NCBI RefSeq assembly: GCF_021533195.1
Contig: NZ_JAJNKB010000001.1
Coordinates: 620,001-684,000 of the forward strand
Direction of reading: 5' to 3'
Source: Portibacter marinus
GTDB lineage: Bacteria; Bacteroidota; Bacteroidia; Chitinophagales; Saprospiraceae
DNA length: 64,000 bases
How positions within the stretch are numbered: position 1 is the stretch's first letter; every line of letters begins with the position of its first letter. The notes under the pieces are model-generated. The model worked only from the letters and a program-made list of their open reading frames with translations. It was not told the origin of the DNA and did not search any database. A program made the translations under genes and the position numbers. This document shows, one piece after another, positions 16,901-25,186 of this stretch.

Positions 16901-18484
16901 CCATGTTCTTAATAGCGTTCTTCCACAATTATTGCCTCCAGTGAAAACCATGTCGTCATAGCTTATGGCCACATTGCAAAATAAGTCAGATGGTGGATAA
17001 AGATCAATTCCATTCAAGGATGGGGCTCCAGTCAGAGAAGGATCCGGATTTCCGTTTTCATCTACGGGATAGTCGCTTCCGCAGTCCACCATTACTGTGA
17101 GTTCAGGACCTTCTACTTCTTCGATATCAAATTTTTCAATAAGCACTCGCTGATCACAACTTTCCATGATATTGCCATCTTCATCCTCTATTCCATATGT
17201 TCTGGTGATAATTTTATCTATGGTAGCACTGTCACAAGATACATCCGTCAATTTCTGATTGAGCAATACTACTTCAAAGGTGGAGCAATTATCACTTATT
17301 TCAGGGAGCGGAAACTCTATAAACTCACTACAACTGATGACCGTATCCCTACAATTCATCATAGGAGGAATCTTATCCTCTACGTTAAACCTCAATGAAC
17401 AACTGTTATCAAAACATTCATAGAATGCTCGAGCGGTGACCACAGTACCCAAATATTCTCCAGTAATGGTATCGCTAGGAAGCTGGTTGCCTTGCTGATC
17501 AAATAAAAGAATGCGGTAACTATTAATGTCGCAGTTCGCTTCTTTTATAACCATTGAGGGGGTGATTTCAGCCTCGCAATTTTGATCTAATGAGATATTC
17601 TGATCTGTCTTGCAAGCAATCGATCCCGGATCACCAGAATTTATGCGGATTTGTAGGTTGCAAGAACTGGTATTCCCACCAGTATCCTCAGCTTGAAAAG
17701 TTAAGATCGTCAAGCCCGCGGGAAACAAATCTCCAGAATTCAATCCAGTAGTATCTGTTCTTGTGACCGTTACCATACAGTTATCACTAGCTGTTGCATC
17801 TTCAAATTCAACCGGAGCTTCACAAACACACGGGTCTGTTTCAATTAGAATGTTTGAAGGACAAGTTATAACTGGACTTTGTTCATCTCTTACAGTAACG
17901 AAAAAGGTACAGCTAATTTCTTCGTTACATTCTGTAACTGCTGTCAACTGATTGGATATAGGAGATTCCAATATATTATTACATGCAAAATCTGCTTGAT
18001 CAATTCCTGATATTGTGATATCGCCTGGGCACTGTAAAACGGGTGTAATAGGAACGTCCTCTGGTGACAGGGTAGCATTTCCACCACTGTCAAGAGTAAC
18101 CGTTACATCATCGCAAATAATGCTATCCACATTTTCCTCCTGAACTACTGTATATCTTATATTACACATAATGGGTTCAGAATCACTCTCATCTGTAAAA
18201 GTAAATGACCTGATGACTCTTTGAGAATTGCCCGGGCAGCCTCTGTTCGGATCTCTGAAATCAGAGTATTCTATCATCAAATTCCCTGTTACATTTTCAA
18301 TGGCCGCACCCTCGTATGAGAGAAATCCGAGTGAGTCTCCAGCTTGCGGTGGAACATCTTCGATACATGTGACGGGACGCTCTTCTGAACTTGGACATGT
18401 GATTTGCAGCGTTTGTGCTGATAGTCTTGTAATGCTTAGAATCATGCACACGGCAATGCTAAGCTGAAGGCTGAAAGCTTTCAT
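13880..18484 (-). CDS. Large secreted HYR-repeat protein with dockerin-like region and T9SS sorting domain
   Basis: A 1534-residue secreted protein. A signal peptide (about 1-23) is followed by a long Cys- and Asp-rich array of HYR-type immunoglobulin-like domains (clear ones near 200-285 and 548-640, each with PxIxCPxxI or DTTGPVL starts, DNC, and DxxGNxxxC). Near 1145-1190 is a carboxypeptidase-regulatory-like domain (GVVFGN...DENGFFSF), then two dockerin-like calcium loops (NGVSTTDLVLIQRHILG and ADVNRSANVSASDIITIRKLLLG, about 1200-1245). The last 80 residues are a type A T9SS sorting domain (QNVPNPWSNMTIFDI, then KMMLLRN). It would cross the outer membrane by T9SS and be anchored or released at the surface, probably as an adhesin. 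Ligand unknown. Confidence 0.9.
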   Translation of the reverse strand: MKAFSLQLSIAVCMILSITRLSAQTLQITCPSSEERPVTCIEDVPPQAGDSLGFLSYEGAAIENVTGNLMIEYSDFRDPNRGCPGNSQRVIRSFTFTDESDSEPIMCNIRYTVVQEENVDSIICDDVTVTLDSGGNATLSPEDVPITPVLQCPGDITISGIDQADFACNNILESPISNQLTAVTECNEEISCTFFVTVRDEQSPVITCPSNILIETDPCVCEAPVEFEDATASDNCMVTVTRTDTTGLNSGDLFPAGLTILTFQAEDTGGNTSSCNLQIRINSGDPGSIACKTDQNISLDQNCEAEITPSMVIKEANCDINSYRILLFDQQGNQLPSDTITGEYLGTVVTARAFYECFDNSCSLRFNVEDKIPPMMNCRDTVISCSEFIEFPLPEISDNCSTFEVVLLNQKLTDVSCDSATIDKIITRTYGIEDEDGNIMESCDQRVLIEKFDIEEVEGPELTVMVDCGSDYPVDENGNPDPSLTGAPSLNGIDLYPPSDLFCNVAISYDDMVFTGGNNCGRTLLRTWTVVNWYCAEDGMATFKQSITVIDTTGPVLIVPEDVTISSASSSCETSYTVPEPEMNDNCQSDLQLDIFYPGGVEFDTNSIEIELPLGENVIQYMLSDRCGNTTMESYTVIVKDNIEPVAICESGMSFSLDGNGMAILTAEAFDNGSLDACSEALLEIRRMESACGVDMDTLFGPSVTLCCADIGNDLMIVLQVTDDAGNANSCMTSIQVIDNVQPSFLTDLPDITVSNDFPVDTSDLSPFGFVEQNVDFPMEIIIDADSLAFSGNNVNAVVMDNCSVNTIIELKQADINMCQTGSIIRTFIVSDDFGTADTISQQITVIAQRVFTREDITFPNDTTITECNTNLDPDSLGSFPQYDESFNSMVAYTHEDDTTAYFSEGCFTLERVWYVADWCNRTDGSTFATYIDTQRIAVNDNEAPVITSACMDSTICSYDSDCGSVQVMLSAEGVDNCTSIDSLEWTYIIDYADERPDSIGNGNNFNGFLPPGDNQITWTLDDGCGNTDDCSYIITINNCVTPQPICLLGQEFFIESIDTSDNDDDDAVFVARVTASMLDADSKAFCGKAVNVAFSEDINDTLRYFDCDGLGNQQLELYAIDEDGLFDFCVASFTVSDTTSIMVCGMGLVKGVVFGNQVDYVKDVNVVLEGAGLQTMTDENGFFSFPEMVTGGHYKVRPTKQDRATNGVSTTDLVLIQRHILGIETFESPYKLLAADVNRSANVSASDIITIRKLLLGITNEFPGGKSWSFVPDNHIFLDPSDPWATPIPETHDIYYLSGQPETNFIGIKLGDVNESVRLREAALLAVEVKENKLIIKADQVLQFAGLFTELSLNNMDLKLLQIENHTSNLVENHHLDHQGKLRILFTDAFDESFEEGQTIFTLEFDGFLSDKVLEQLSFNTESAEVARENGETLSIEIRNEEREPVVTIGQNVPNPWSNMTIFDISVPDPEKAYLRIMDLSGKVVHQRTLDLSSGLNKVEIENRQLPVIGGMYIYEVSTSLGVFAKKMMLLRN

Positions 18485-18651
18485 CTTTAAATCTGTTTTT
18501 GGAATGAAAATAAATCAGTTTTAAATATTTATCTTCTCAGGAGGATTGTAATCTATTGGGATATAGAAGTGTAAATATAGTAAATAGTTTTAATATGTAA
18601 AATCCTTTACCGTTAATTATGTCTTTCTGACGATATCATTACATTTGATTT

Positions 18652-19398
18652 ATGAAGAGGATCGTTGATTATGTATTGAGTATATTTTATCTCATCTATT
18701 TTTTCACGGTATTGCTGATTTTCGAAGTCCTTCAGAGGGTTAGCTTTACATTATTTGGAAGAGAGGCTCATCAAAAAGTAGTAAATGTGCTTAATTTCTT
18801 TTTGTGCTATGGCTGGTATCTGACGGGTTCAACTATAAACTTTGAGATCGAGGAGCAACTACCGACTGATCGTTCCATCATTTTTGTAGCCAACCATCAA
18901 AGCATGTTTGACATACCCGCCATCATATGGTTTCTGAGAAAGCACCGGCCACTCTTTGTGTCCAAAGTAGAGTTATCGAAAGGCATACCCAGTATTTCTT
19001 ACAATTTGCGAAAAGGTGGTGCTGCCTTAATAGATCGCAAAGATAAAGTGCAGGCGGTCAAAGAAATCAGACGCTTGGGTGAATACATTTGTGAGCATCA
19101 TTTTTCTGTTGCCATTTTTCCGGAAGGCACCAGATCCCGAACCGGAGGTCTAAAAACGTTTGCGAGTGGAGGTGTGGGTACAATTTTGAGTAAGTGCCCG
19201 GAAGCAATAGTGGTGCCTATCTGTATACAAAACCTACATCATTTTAATCCTAAAGGTTTCTTTCCGCTAAGAAGTTTTACTACCTTAAAATGGACCGTTC
19301 TTTCACCTATTGATAAAGAAGGCAAGACCGTAAATGAAATGGTCCAGGAAGCTAGAGATATGATACAAAAAAAGGGTAGCTTCGAAAAGCTACCCTAA
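18652..19398 (+). CDS. plsC: 1-acyl-sn-glycerol-3-phosphate acyltransferase
   Basis: A 248-residue acyltransferase with both diagnostic blocks: NHQSMFD (NHx4D, near residue 81) and FPEGTRSR (near 160). One N-terminal membrane segment (about 8-30) anchors it at the inner membrane. The enzyme transfers the second acyl chain to lysophosphatidic acid, giving phosphatidic acid for phospholipid synthesis; ornithine-lipid acyltransferases look similar and cannot be excluded. The last codons (KGSFEKLP and stop) lie inside a palindrome that works as a terminator on the opposite strand. A TACATTTG sequence sits five bases before the ATG, so a near-leaderless transcript is possible. Confidence 0.88.
   Translation: MKRIVDYVLSIFYLIYFFTVLLIFEVLQRVSFTLFGREAHQKVVNVLNFFLCYGWYLTGSTINFEIEEQLPTDRSIIFVANHQSMFDIPAIIWFLRKHRPLFVSKVELSKGIPSISYNLRKGGAALIDRKDKVQAVKEIRRLGEYICEHHFSVAIFPEGTRSRTGGLKTFASGGVGTILSKCPEAIVVPICIQNLHHFNPKGFFPLRSFTTLKWTVLSPIDKEGKTVNEMVQEARDMIQKKGSFEKLP
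19367..19396 (-). terminator. Minus-strand terminator embedded in the plsC 3' end
   Basis: A perfect 10-bp stem (19373-19382 with 19387-19396) around a CGAA loop. The T tract is on the minus strand only (A run 19367-19373 on plus), so it serves a minus-strand transcript. The only candidate is the small ORF at 19414-19494. Confidence 0.75.
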
Positions 19399-19413
19399 GG
19401 CTTAGAACAATTA

Positions 19414-19494
19414 CTATTGAAATATTGACCTTGCTTTCTGAAGTAAGACTGATATTAAAACAGCGACTTGAATAAAGCCAAACAAATATTTCAT
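19414..19494 (-). CDS. Candidate 26-residue single-span membrane peptide
   Basis: A short ORF beginning MKYLFGFIQVAVLISVLLQK and ending with a small basic tail. It is the size and character of a bacterial small membrane protein. Support comes from a strong rho-independent terminator 18 bases after its stop on the same strand, which no other gene explains. The upstream GATGAGA is a weak ribosome site, and no clear promoter was found. It lies in the 259-base gap between plsC and the sigma gene, which otherwise holds nothing I recognise. A noncoding RNA is the alternative. Confidence 0.35.
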   Translation of the reverse strand: MKYLFGFIQVAVLISVLLQKARSIFQ

Positions 19495-19657
19495 TCTCAT
19501 CACTCATCAGAATACCAGAAGCTCCAGTAAGCTTATCATTATTCCATGAACACCTATAACTACGTGACCACAAGCAAATCTGGTTTTCAATTCAAGTTTG
19601 TTCAGGTAGGATGATGGACTTCGAACAAATATTGTATCTTCAAACTTCAATTGAAAG

Positions 19658-20254
19658 ATGAGCGTAACAAAACAAATCGTTGAACTGATTAAGTCGAAAA
19701 ATGAAAAAGGCCTAGAGTTGTTATATGATAATTACTCAAGAGCACTTTATGGAATCGCCTATCGGGTATTGAACAACCAGGAATATGCGGAAGAAGCTTT
19801 GCAAAATAGTTATTTGAAGGTTTGGAAAAACATCAATCAATACGATGAGCAGAAAGCAACCTTGTACACCTGGATGGCCCAAATTGTAAGGTATTCTTCA
19901 TTGGACATAAGGAGACTCAAGTCATTTGAGCGTCAGGAAAAAACCGAATCTTTAGAGCCTCGCGTACATAAAGGCAAATCAGTTACAATAACAAGTGCTG
20001 ATTCAATAGATGCTAAAAAACTTCTTCAAGGCTTAGAAGAAAAGTATAGTATTGTTCTAGAGTATTTGTATTTGAAAGGTTACACTCAACAGGAAATGTC
20101 GGATGAATTAGACATCCCTATAGGGACGATTAAAACAAGACTCAGAAAGGCTATCTCAATTATTAGAACAAATTTGAAGGATGAGAAGAAACTCTTTATG
20201 GGCGTGCTCTTCTTATTGGTTATACTAATAATTGTTAAAATATTTATATTTTGA
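19658..20254 (+). CDS. ECF sigma factor with a C-terminal membrane segment
   Basis: A 198-residue sigma factor. Region 2 is at about 15-85 (EYAEEALQNSYLKVWKNI, TLYTWMAQIVRYSSLD), and region 4 at about 120-170 with YTQQEMSDELDIPIGTIKTR. Unusually, after region 4 the protein continues KLFMGVLFLLVILIIVKIFIF, a 20-residue hydrophobic segment that should insert in the inner membrane. The stop overlaps the TTG start of the RskA-like anti-sigma factor (TTGA), so the two are translated together. The sigma factor may thus be tethered next to its membrane-bound inhibitor. The sigma identity is certain; the tether is read from the sequence but untested. Confidence 0.9.
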   Translation: MSVTKQIVELIKSKNEKGLELLYDNYSRALYGIAYRVLNNQEYAEEALQNSYLKVWKNINQYDEQKATLYTWMAQIVRYSSLDIRRLKSFERQEKTESLEPRVHKGKSVTITSADSIDAKKLLQGLEEKYSIVLEYLYLKGYTQQEMSDELDIPIGTIKTRLRKAISIIRTNLKDEKKLFMGVLFLLVILIIVKIFIF

Positions 20255-21042
20255 ATTTAGAAGAAATAAGAAATTCTGGATTACTGGAATCCTACGTGAT
20301 AGGATTGCTGTCAGGACGACAACTTGCAGAAGTTGAGTCGCATCTGAAAGAGTATCCGGAACTAAATTCAGATCTAAGCGAAATTCAAAGAGCTTTTCGT
20401 GCTTATGCTGAGTCTAATGGTGTTGAACCGAGAGCTGCTTTTCGTTCAGAACTTATAAGAGAAATTACAGGGAAAAATCCTAGCAGTCCACGAACCAACC
20501 AAAAAGGTGGAGGTCGAGGTCCCTATTTTTTACCTTTTTTAATCTTTGCAGCATTAGCTATTGGGGGAATTTGGTGGGGTTATAATAATCTGGATGATTT
20601 TGAGACTCTTGAAGGACAATATACTGCGCTCAATGATGAATACACTGATTATCAAAGTGTTTGTGACTCAATCTCTGCTGATAATGCAGAATTAAGAGCC
20701 ATGATGAATACCATTACCAATCCAGGCAACAGAATCATTCAGCTAACGCCCACTGGTAATTTTGCAGCCACTAATTTGTACCTGCATACTAATGCTGAGC
20801 TTCAACTAAACTATATTCAGGCACTGGCTTTGCCTTCTATTGCAGCCAATCAGGCTTTCCAGTTATGGTCGTTGAAAGAAGAGCAAGATCCTATTCCATT
20901 AACGGTATTTGCCAACGCTGAAAATCAGATTATTCCTGTAGATTTCGAAGAAGGAACAGCTACATATGCCATTACCATTGAAGATGCGGCAGGTGCTCAA
21001 GTGCCAAATCTAAATCAGTTGATTGGGACCATAGGAGTATAA
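20251..21042 (+). CDS. RskA-type anti-sigma factor
   Basis: A 263-residue single-pass membrane protein with a TTG start overlapping the sigma factor stop. The cytoplasmic N-terminal part (SGLLESYVIGLLSGRQLAEVESHLKEYPEL, residues 6-37) is the anti-sigma helix bundle of the RskA/ChrR-like type, without the His-Cys zinc motif. A Pro/Gly-rich linker leads to one membrane span (about 93-112), a short coiled coil (about 120-155), and the RskA C-terminal beta domain with AFQLWSLKEEQDPIPLTVF. Family members hold their sigma factor until regulated proteolysis or ligand binding. The pairing with the adjacent gene is strong. Confidence 0.88.
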   Translation: MNLEEIRNSGLLESYVIGLLSGRQLAEVESHLKEYPELNSDLSEIQRAFRAYAESNGVEPRAAFRSELIREITGKNPSSPRTNQKGGGRGPYFLPFLIFAALAIGGIWWGYNNLDDFETLEGQYTALNDEYTDYQSVCDSISADNAELRAMMNTITNPGNRIIQLTPTGNFAATNLYLHTNAELQLNYIQALALPSIAANQAFQLWSLKEEQDPIPLTVFANAENQIIPVDFEEGTATYAITIEDAAGAQVPNLNQLIGTIGV

Positions 21043-21044
21043 GA

Positions 21045-22937
21045 CTAGATCTTTCCTTTGATCACTTCTTCAACGACTTCTGGATTTAATAGCGTGCTGG
21101 TATCACCCAAATTAGAAGTATCATCTGATGCAATTTTTCTTAATATCCTTCTCATGATCTTGCCTGATCTTGTTTTGGGTAGCCCTGACACTATCTGTAT
21201 TTTATCCGGTTTTGCAATGGGTCCGATTTCTTTGCGAACGACATTCCTGATTTCATTTTCAATGTCTTCAGAATGATTTTCACTTACAATGACATAGGCG
21301 TAAATTCCTTGCCCTTTGATATCGTGCGGATAGCCCACCACTGCGGATTCTATTACTTCCTCATGTTCATTAATTGCATTCTCGACCTCAGCAGTACCCA
21401 TTCTGTGTCCAGAAACATTGATGACATCATCCACCCGACCAATTACCCTGATACGGCCATCCTGATCTCTTCTGGCACCATCACCTGTGAAATAATAGCC
21501 TGGAAAGGTGGAGAAATAGGTCTGCCTGCAGCGTTCATGATCCCCATACGTTGTCCGTAAAATAGAAGGCCATGGAAATTTTACACAAAGAAGTCCTTCC
21601 ACGTCATTGCCTTCAATAATCTGTCCTTCAGTATTTAAAAGAACGGTCTGAATCCCAGGCATAGGATAAGAAGCGTAAGTCGGTTTGGTATCTGTAATTC
21701 CTGGAAGAGGAGTAATCATAATACCACCTGTTTCAGTCTGCCACCAGGTATCTACAATAGGAGCTTTATTTTTGCCAATGTGCTCATCGTACCAATGCCA
21801 GGCTTCTTCATTAATAGGTTCACCTACAGATCCAAGCATCTTAAGAGATGACAAATCGTACTTTGCAGGCCATTGGTCTCCCATTGCCATTAAAGCTCGG
21901 ATAGCGGTAGGCGCAGTGTAAAACTGATTCACTTTATGTTTTTCACATATATCCCAAAATCTTCCAGGATCAGGATAGGTGGGAACCCCTTCAAACATCA
22001 TGGTTGTAGCGCCGGCTAGCAGTGGACCATATACAATGTAAGAATGACCTGTGATCCATCCGATATCCGCGGTACACCAATAAATATCACCTTCCTGGTA
22101 TTGAAAGACATTCCTAAATGTATAGCAAGTATAGACCATGTAACCACCGCAAGTATGAACCACCCCTTTGGGCTTACCTGTTGACCCGGAAGTGTATAAA
22201 ATAAAAAGCATATCCTCCGCATCCATCACTTCCGCCGGACATTCTTCTGACTGATTCTCGATCTGTTCGTGCCACCATAAGTCAGTATCGTCACTCCAGT
22301 TTACGTCATCACCGGTATTTTGATGCACCAGGACATGCTCTACACTATTACAACCAATGTCCATTGCATTATCGACGACGGATTTAACAGGAATGTGCTT
22401 TTCCCCTCTATTATTGAAGTCTGAACAAATAATCATTTTTGCTTGAGCATCATCTACCCTATCAGCTAAAGCTTGTGCTGAAAAACCTGCAAAAACAACA
22501 GAATGTACCGCGCCTATACGGGCACATGCCAGTATGCCAATCGCCAGTTCGGGAACCATGGGCATGTAGAAAACGATACGGTCTCCTTTTTCAACTCCTA
22601 AGTCTTTAAGAGCGTTTGCACATTGACAAACACTTGCTAGCAACTCCCTGTAAGTAAAATGTTTTGATTCCTTTTCAGGATCATTGGCTTCCCAGAGTAT
22701 CGCAGTTTGATCTCCTCTCTCAGTGATATGCCTATCTAGACAATTCTCTGTTATATTCAATTTTCCACCCTTGAACCACTCGACTTTAGGTTCTTTAAAA
22801 TTCCAATCTAATGTCCTGTCCCACTTTTTATGCCAATGAAAGGTCTCTGCTTGTTTTGACCAAAACTTCTCCGGATCATTCGTACTTCTTTCATAAGCGT
22901 CCTTATAGTCATTTAAATCTTTGATCTGATGAGTCAT
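21045..22937 (-). CDS. acs: Acetyl-CoA synthetase (AMP-forming)
   Basis: At 630 residues this is full length for the family. The phosphate-loop motif YTSGSTGKPKG is near residue 250, WWQTETGG near 395, and the C-terminal acetylation-site motif PKTRSGKIMRRIL near 590, where a protein acetyltransferase would inactivate the enzyme. It makes acetyl-CoA from acetate, ATP and CoA in the cytoplasm. It lies ten bases after the acetate-type symporter gene on the same strand, so uptake and activation are coupled. Its stop is two bases from that of the convergent anti-sigma gene, leaving no room for separate terminators. Confidence 0.97.
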   Translation of the reverse strand: MTHQIKDLNDYKDAYERSTNDPEKFWSKQAETFHWHKKWDRTLDWNFKEPKVEWFKGGKLNITENCLDRHITERGDQTAILWEANDPEKESKHFTYRELLASVCQCANALKDLGVEKGDRIVFYMPMVPELAIGILACARIGAVHSVVFAGFSAQALADRVDDAQAKMIICSDFNNRGEKHIPVKSVVDNAMDIGCNSVEHVLVHQNTGDDVNWSDDTDLWWHEQIENQSEECPAEVMDAEDMLFILYTSGSTGKPKGVVHTCGGYMVYTCYTFRNVFQYQEGDIYWCTADIGWITGHSYIVYGPLLAGATTMMFEGVPTYPDPGRFWDICEKHKVNQFYTAPTAIRALMAMGDQWPAKYDLSSLKMLGSVGEPINEEAWHWYDEHIGKNKAPIVDTWWQTETGGIMITPLPGITDTKPTYASYPMPGIQTVLLNTEGQIIEGNDVEGLLCVKFPWPSILRTTYGDHERCRQTYFSTFPGYYFTGDGARRDQDGRIRVIGRVDDVINVSGHRMGTAEVENAINEHEEVIESAVVGYPHDIKGQGIYAYVIVSENHSEDIENEIRNVVRKEIGPIAKPDKIQIVSGLPKTRSGKIMRRILRKIASDDTSNLGDTSTLLNPEVVEEVIKGKI

Positions 22938-22947
22938 AACTTACATT

Positions 22948-24672
22948 TTAATGATTTACTGCTTTCCCTGCACCTCTGGGAATTCTAATGTTTTCAACGA
23001 GTTCCTGAACAGTATCAGGAGGAGCGGGTGTTAATCTACTGACTATTAAAGAAATCACCAAATTTACCAGCATCCCAATGGTTCCAATACCTTCTGGAGA
23101 AATTTCAAACCAATATTGATCTGGTGTCCCGCCGCCAAACTTGAAATAGATAATGTAGCTCGCCGTGAAGACCAGACCCACTATCATTCCAGTCACTGCG
23201 CCTTGCATGTTCATTCTTTTATCAAAAATACCTAAAATGATAGCCGGAAAGAATGATGAAGCTGCGAGGCCAAAGGCAAAAGCAACGATGGCTGCCACAT
23301 AATCAGGCGGGTTATATCCAGCATAGCCGGCCACTAGGACTGCAACTGCAATAGCTATTCGCGCAGCTCTCAATTCTCCTTTTTCACTGATTTTAGGCAT
23401 CAACCACTTTTTTAACAAGTCATGGGAAATGGAACTTGATATCACAAGTAACAAGCCCGCAGCCGTTGAAAGGGCAGCTGCAAGTCCACCGGCCACCATC
23501 AAAGCGATTACCCAAGCTGGTAGTTTTGCAATCTCAGGGCTGGCTAATACAATAATGTCCCTATCAAATGTCACTAGCTCATTCCCTTCCCAGCCGCGTT
23601 CGTTGGCAACACCGTTTACAAAAGCTTCATTTTGATCATTATAATATTGAATCTTGCCATCTCCGTTCTTATCTTCAAATTTGAGAAGTCCGGTTTCTTC
23701 CCAACTATTAAACCATTTAGGTACCTGTTCATAATCGACATTGTCAATACTGGTGATTACATTGGTTCGAGCAAATGCAGCCACTGCCGGAGCTGTTGTA
23801 TAAAGAATAGCGATAAATAGCAAGGCCCACCCTGCTGACATTCGGGCATCTTTTACCTTAGGAACTGTGAAGAACCTCACTATAACATGAGGCAACCCAG
23901 CAGTACCCAGCATGAGAGCTGCGGTGACGCAAAAGAGATCTATTCGGGGTTTGTTGGGCTTGGTGTACTCATGAAACCCCAGGTCTACTGATAGTTGATT
24001 TAACTTGGCTAACAAGGCTGTTCCATCGGACATATTTCCACCCATACCAATTTGTGGAACAGGATGATCAACCATTTGTAATGAAACGAAGATAGCCGGT
24101 ACTGTAAAGGCAAAAATGAGTACACAGAATTGCGCAACCTGTGTATACGTTATTCCTTTCATACCTCCAAGTACCGCGTAGAAAAAAACGATGGCAGATC
24201 CGATCAGCACACCAGTACCAAATTCTACACCTAAAAATCTGCTAAAGGCGACCCCTACCCCTTTCATTTGTCCTACCACATAAGTAAAACTAACAAAGAG
24301 GGCACAGATTACTGCGACCAATCTGGCAGTTTGAGTATAATATCTTTCCCCAATGAAGTCCGGGACTGTAAACTGACCAAATTTTCTAAGATAAGGCGCT
24401 AATAGTAAGGCAAGCAGTACGTAGCCGCCTGTCCAGCCCATCAAATATTGGGCACCATCATATCCCATAAAAGAAATGAGACCCGCCATGGACAAAAAAG
24501 ACGCAGCAGACATCCAGTCTGCGGCAGTAGCCATGCCGTTCATTACCGGATGAACCCCTCCACCAGCTACATAAAAATCATTGGTTGATCCAGCTCGAGC
24601 CCAAATGGCAACACCAATGTACAATGCGAAGGTAAATCCAACGATTAAATAAGACCAAATCTGTATGCTCAT
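22948..24672 (-). CDS. Sodium:solute symporter, ActP-like (acetate or other monocarboxylate)
   Basis: A 574-residue SSS-family protein with about 13 membrane segments. The conserved sodium-site region MATAADWMSAASFLSMAGL is near residue 50, and GVLIGSAIVFFYAVLGGMKGITYTQVAQ near 155. Between two segments, near residues 325-375, is a hydrophilic insert containing an EF-hand-like loop DKNGDGKIQY. The start overlaps the DUF4212 small subunit by four bases (ATGA), a pairing typical of two-component SSS transporters. Followed by acs, so acetate is the probable substrate; the name is by context. Confidence 0.92.
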   Translation of the reverse strand: MSIQIWSYLIVGFTFALYIGVAIWARAGSTNDFYVAGGGVHPVMNGMATAADWMSAASFLSMAGLISFMGYDGAQYLMGWTGGYVLLALLLAPYLRKFGQFTVPDFIGERYYTQTARLVAVICALFVSFTYVVGQMKGVGVAFSRFLGVEFGTGVLIGSAIVFFYAVLGGMKGITYTQVAQFCVLIFAFTVPAIFVSLQMVDHPVPQIGMGGNMSDGTALLAKLNQLSVDLGFHEYTKPNKPRIDLFCVTAALMLGTAGLPHVIVRFFTVPKVKDARMSAGWALLFIAILYTTAPAVAAFARTNVITSIDNVDYEQVPKWFNSWEETGLLKFEDKNGDGKIQYYNDQNEAFVNGVANERGWEGNELVTFDRDIIVLASPEIAKLPAWVIALMVAGGLAAALSTAAGLLLVISSSISHDLLKKWLMPKISEKGELRAARIAIAVAVLVAGYAGYNPPDYVAAIVAFAFGLAASSFFPAIILGIFDKRMNMQGAVTGMIVGLVFTASYIIYFKFGGGTPDQYWFEISPEGIGTIGMLVNLVISLIVSRLTPAPPDTVQELVENIRIPRGAGKAVNH

Positions 24673-24935
24673 ATTTCGTCCACTTCAAATTTTCGGTCTA
24701 GTCTGTTCATCAACCACACGTAAATGAAAATTAAAATCACAAAAACATAGATTGCTCCTTGTTGAGCAAACCAAAAACCAAGCGGAAAGCCGCCAATTTT
24801 AAATTGATTCAAGTAATCTGCCAGTAGAATCCCGCATCCATAGGATACAAGAAACCATATACTGAGTAAGCATGACAAATACATGAGGTTCTTACGCCAG
24901 TAGGCTGTTCGAAGGTTTTGATCCATAAGGATCAA
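24669..24935 (-). CDS. DUF4212 small subunit of the SSS symporter
   Basis: An 88-residue protein with two membrane segments, beginning with the family pattern TAYWRKNLMYLSCLLSIWF and containing FPLGFWFAQQGAIYVFVILIF. DUF4212 proteins are encoded directly before sodium:solute symporters and are thought to be their small subunit. It is the first gene of the DUF4212, symporter and acs operon; the spacer upstream holds TTTG and TAATTTG sequences that could be a weak promoter, with imperfect match. Confidence 0.9.
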   Translation of the reverse strand: MILMDQNLRTAYWRKNLMYLSCLLSIWFLVSYGCGILLADYLNQFKIGGFPLGFWFAQQGAIYVFVILIFIYVWLMNRLDRKFEVDEI

Positions 24936-25082
24936 ATTAGTGATAAGTACTGAGAATGCACAAACCTTTCAAGAAAAAATAGATAGTAGTAGCTTTACGA
25001 TGCTTAATTTATCTGTATTCATGGGACTTGCACGATTTATCAGCAAGAAGAGAAACGTTTACCAAACCTCACAAATCAAATT

Positions 25083-25138
25083 TGCCAGTCCCAAAGCAGC
25101 ACTGAAGTGAATGATCAGTTATGCAAATGGGACTGGCA
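25083..25138. other. Long-loop inverted repeat downstream of the BNR protein gene
   Basis: An 11-bp perfect inverted repeat (25083-25093 with 25128-25138) with a 34-base loop. There is no T tract on either side, so it is not a standard intrinsic terminator. It may still mark the 3' end of the minus-strand gene that stops at 25187. Confidence 0.5.
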
Positions 25139-25186
25139 GATTGTCCTTCAAAATTGTTTATCAAATAAAAGTGTCGAACCTACGGA

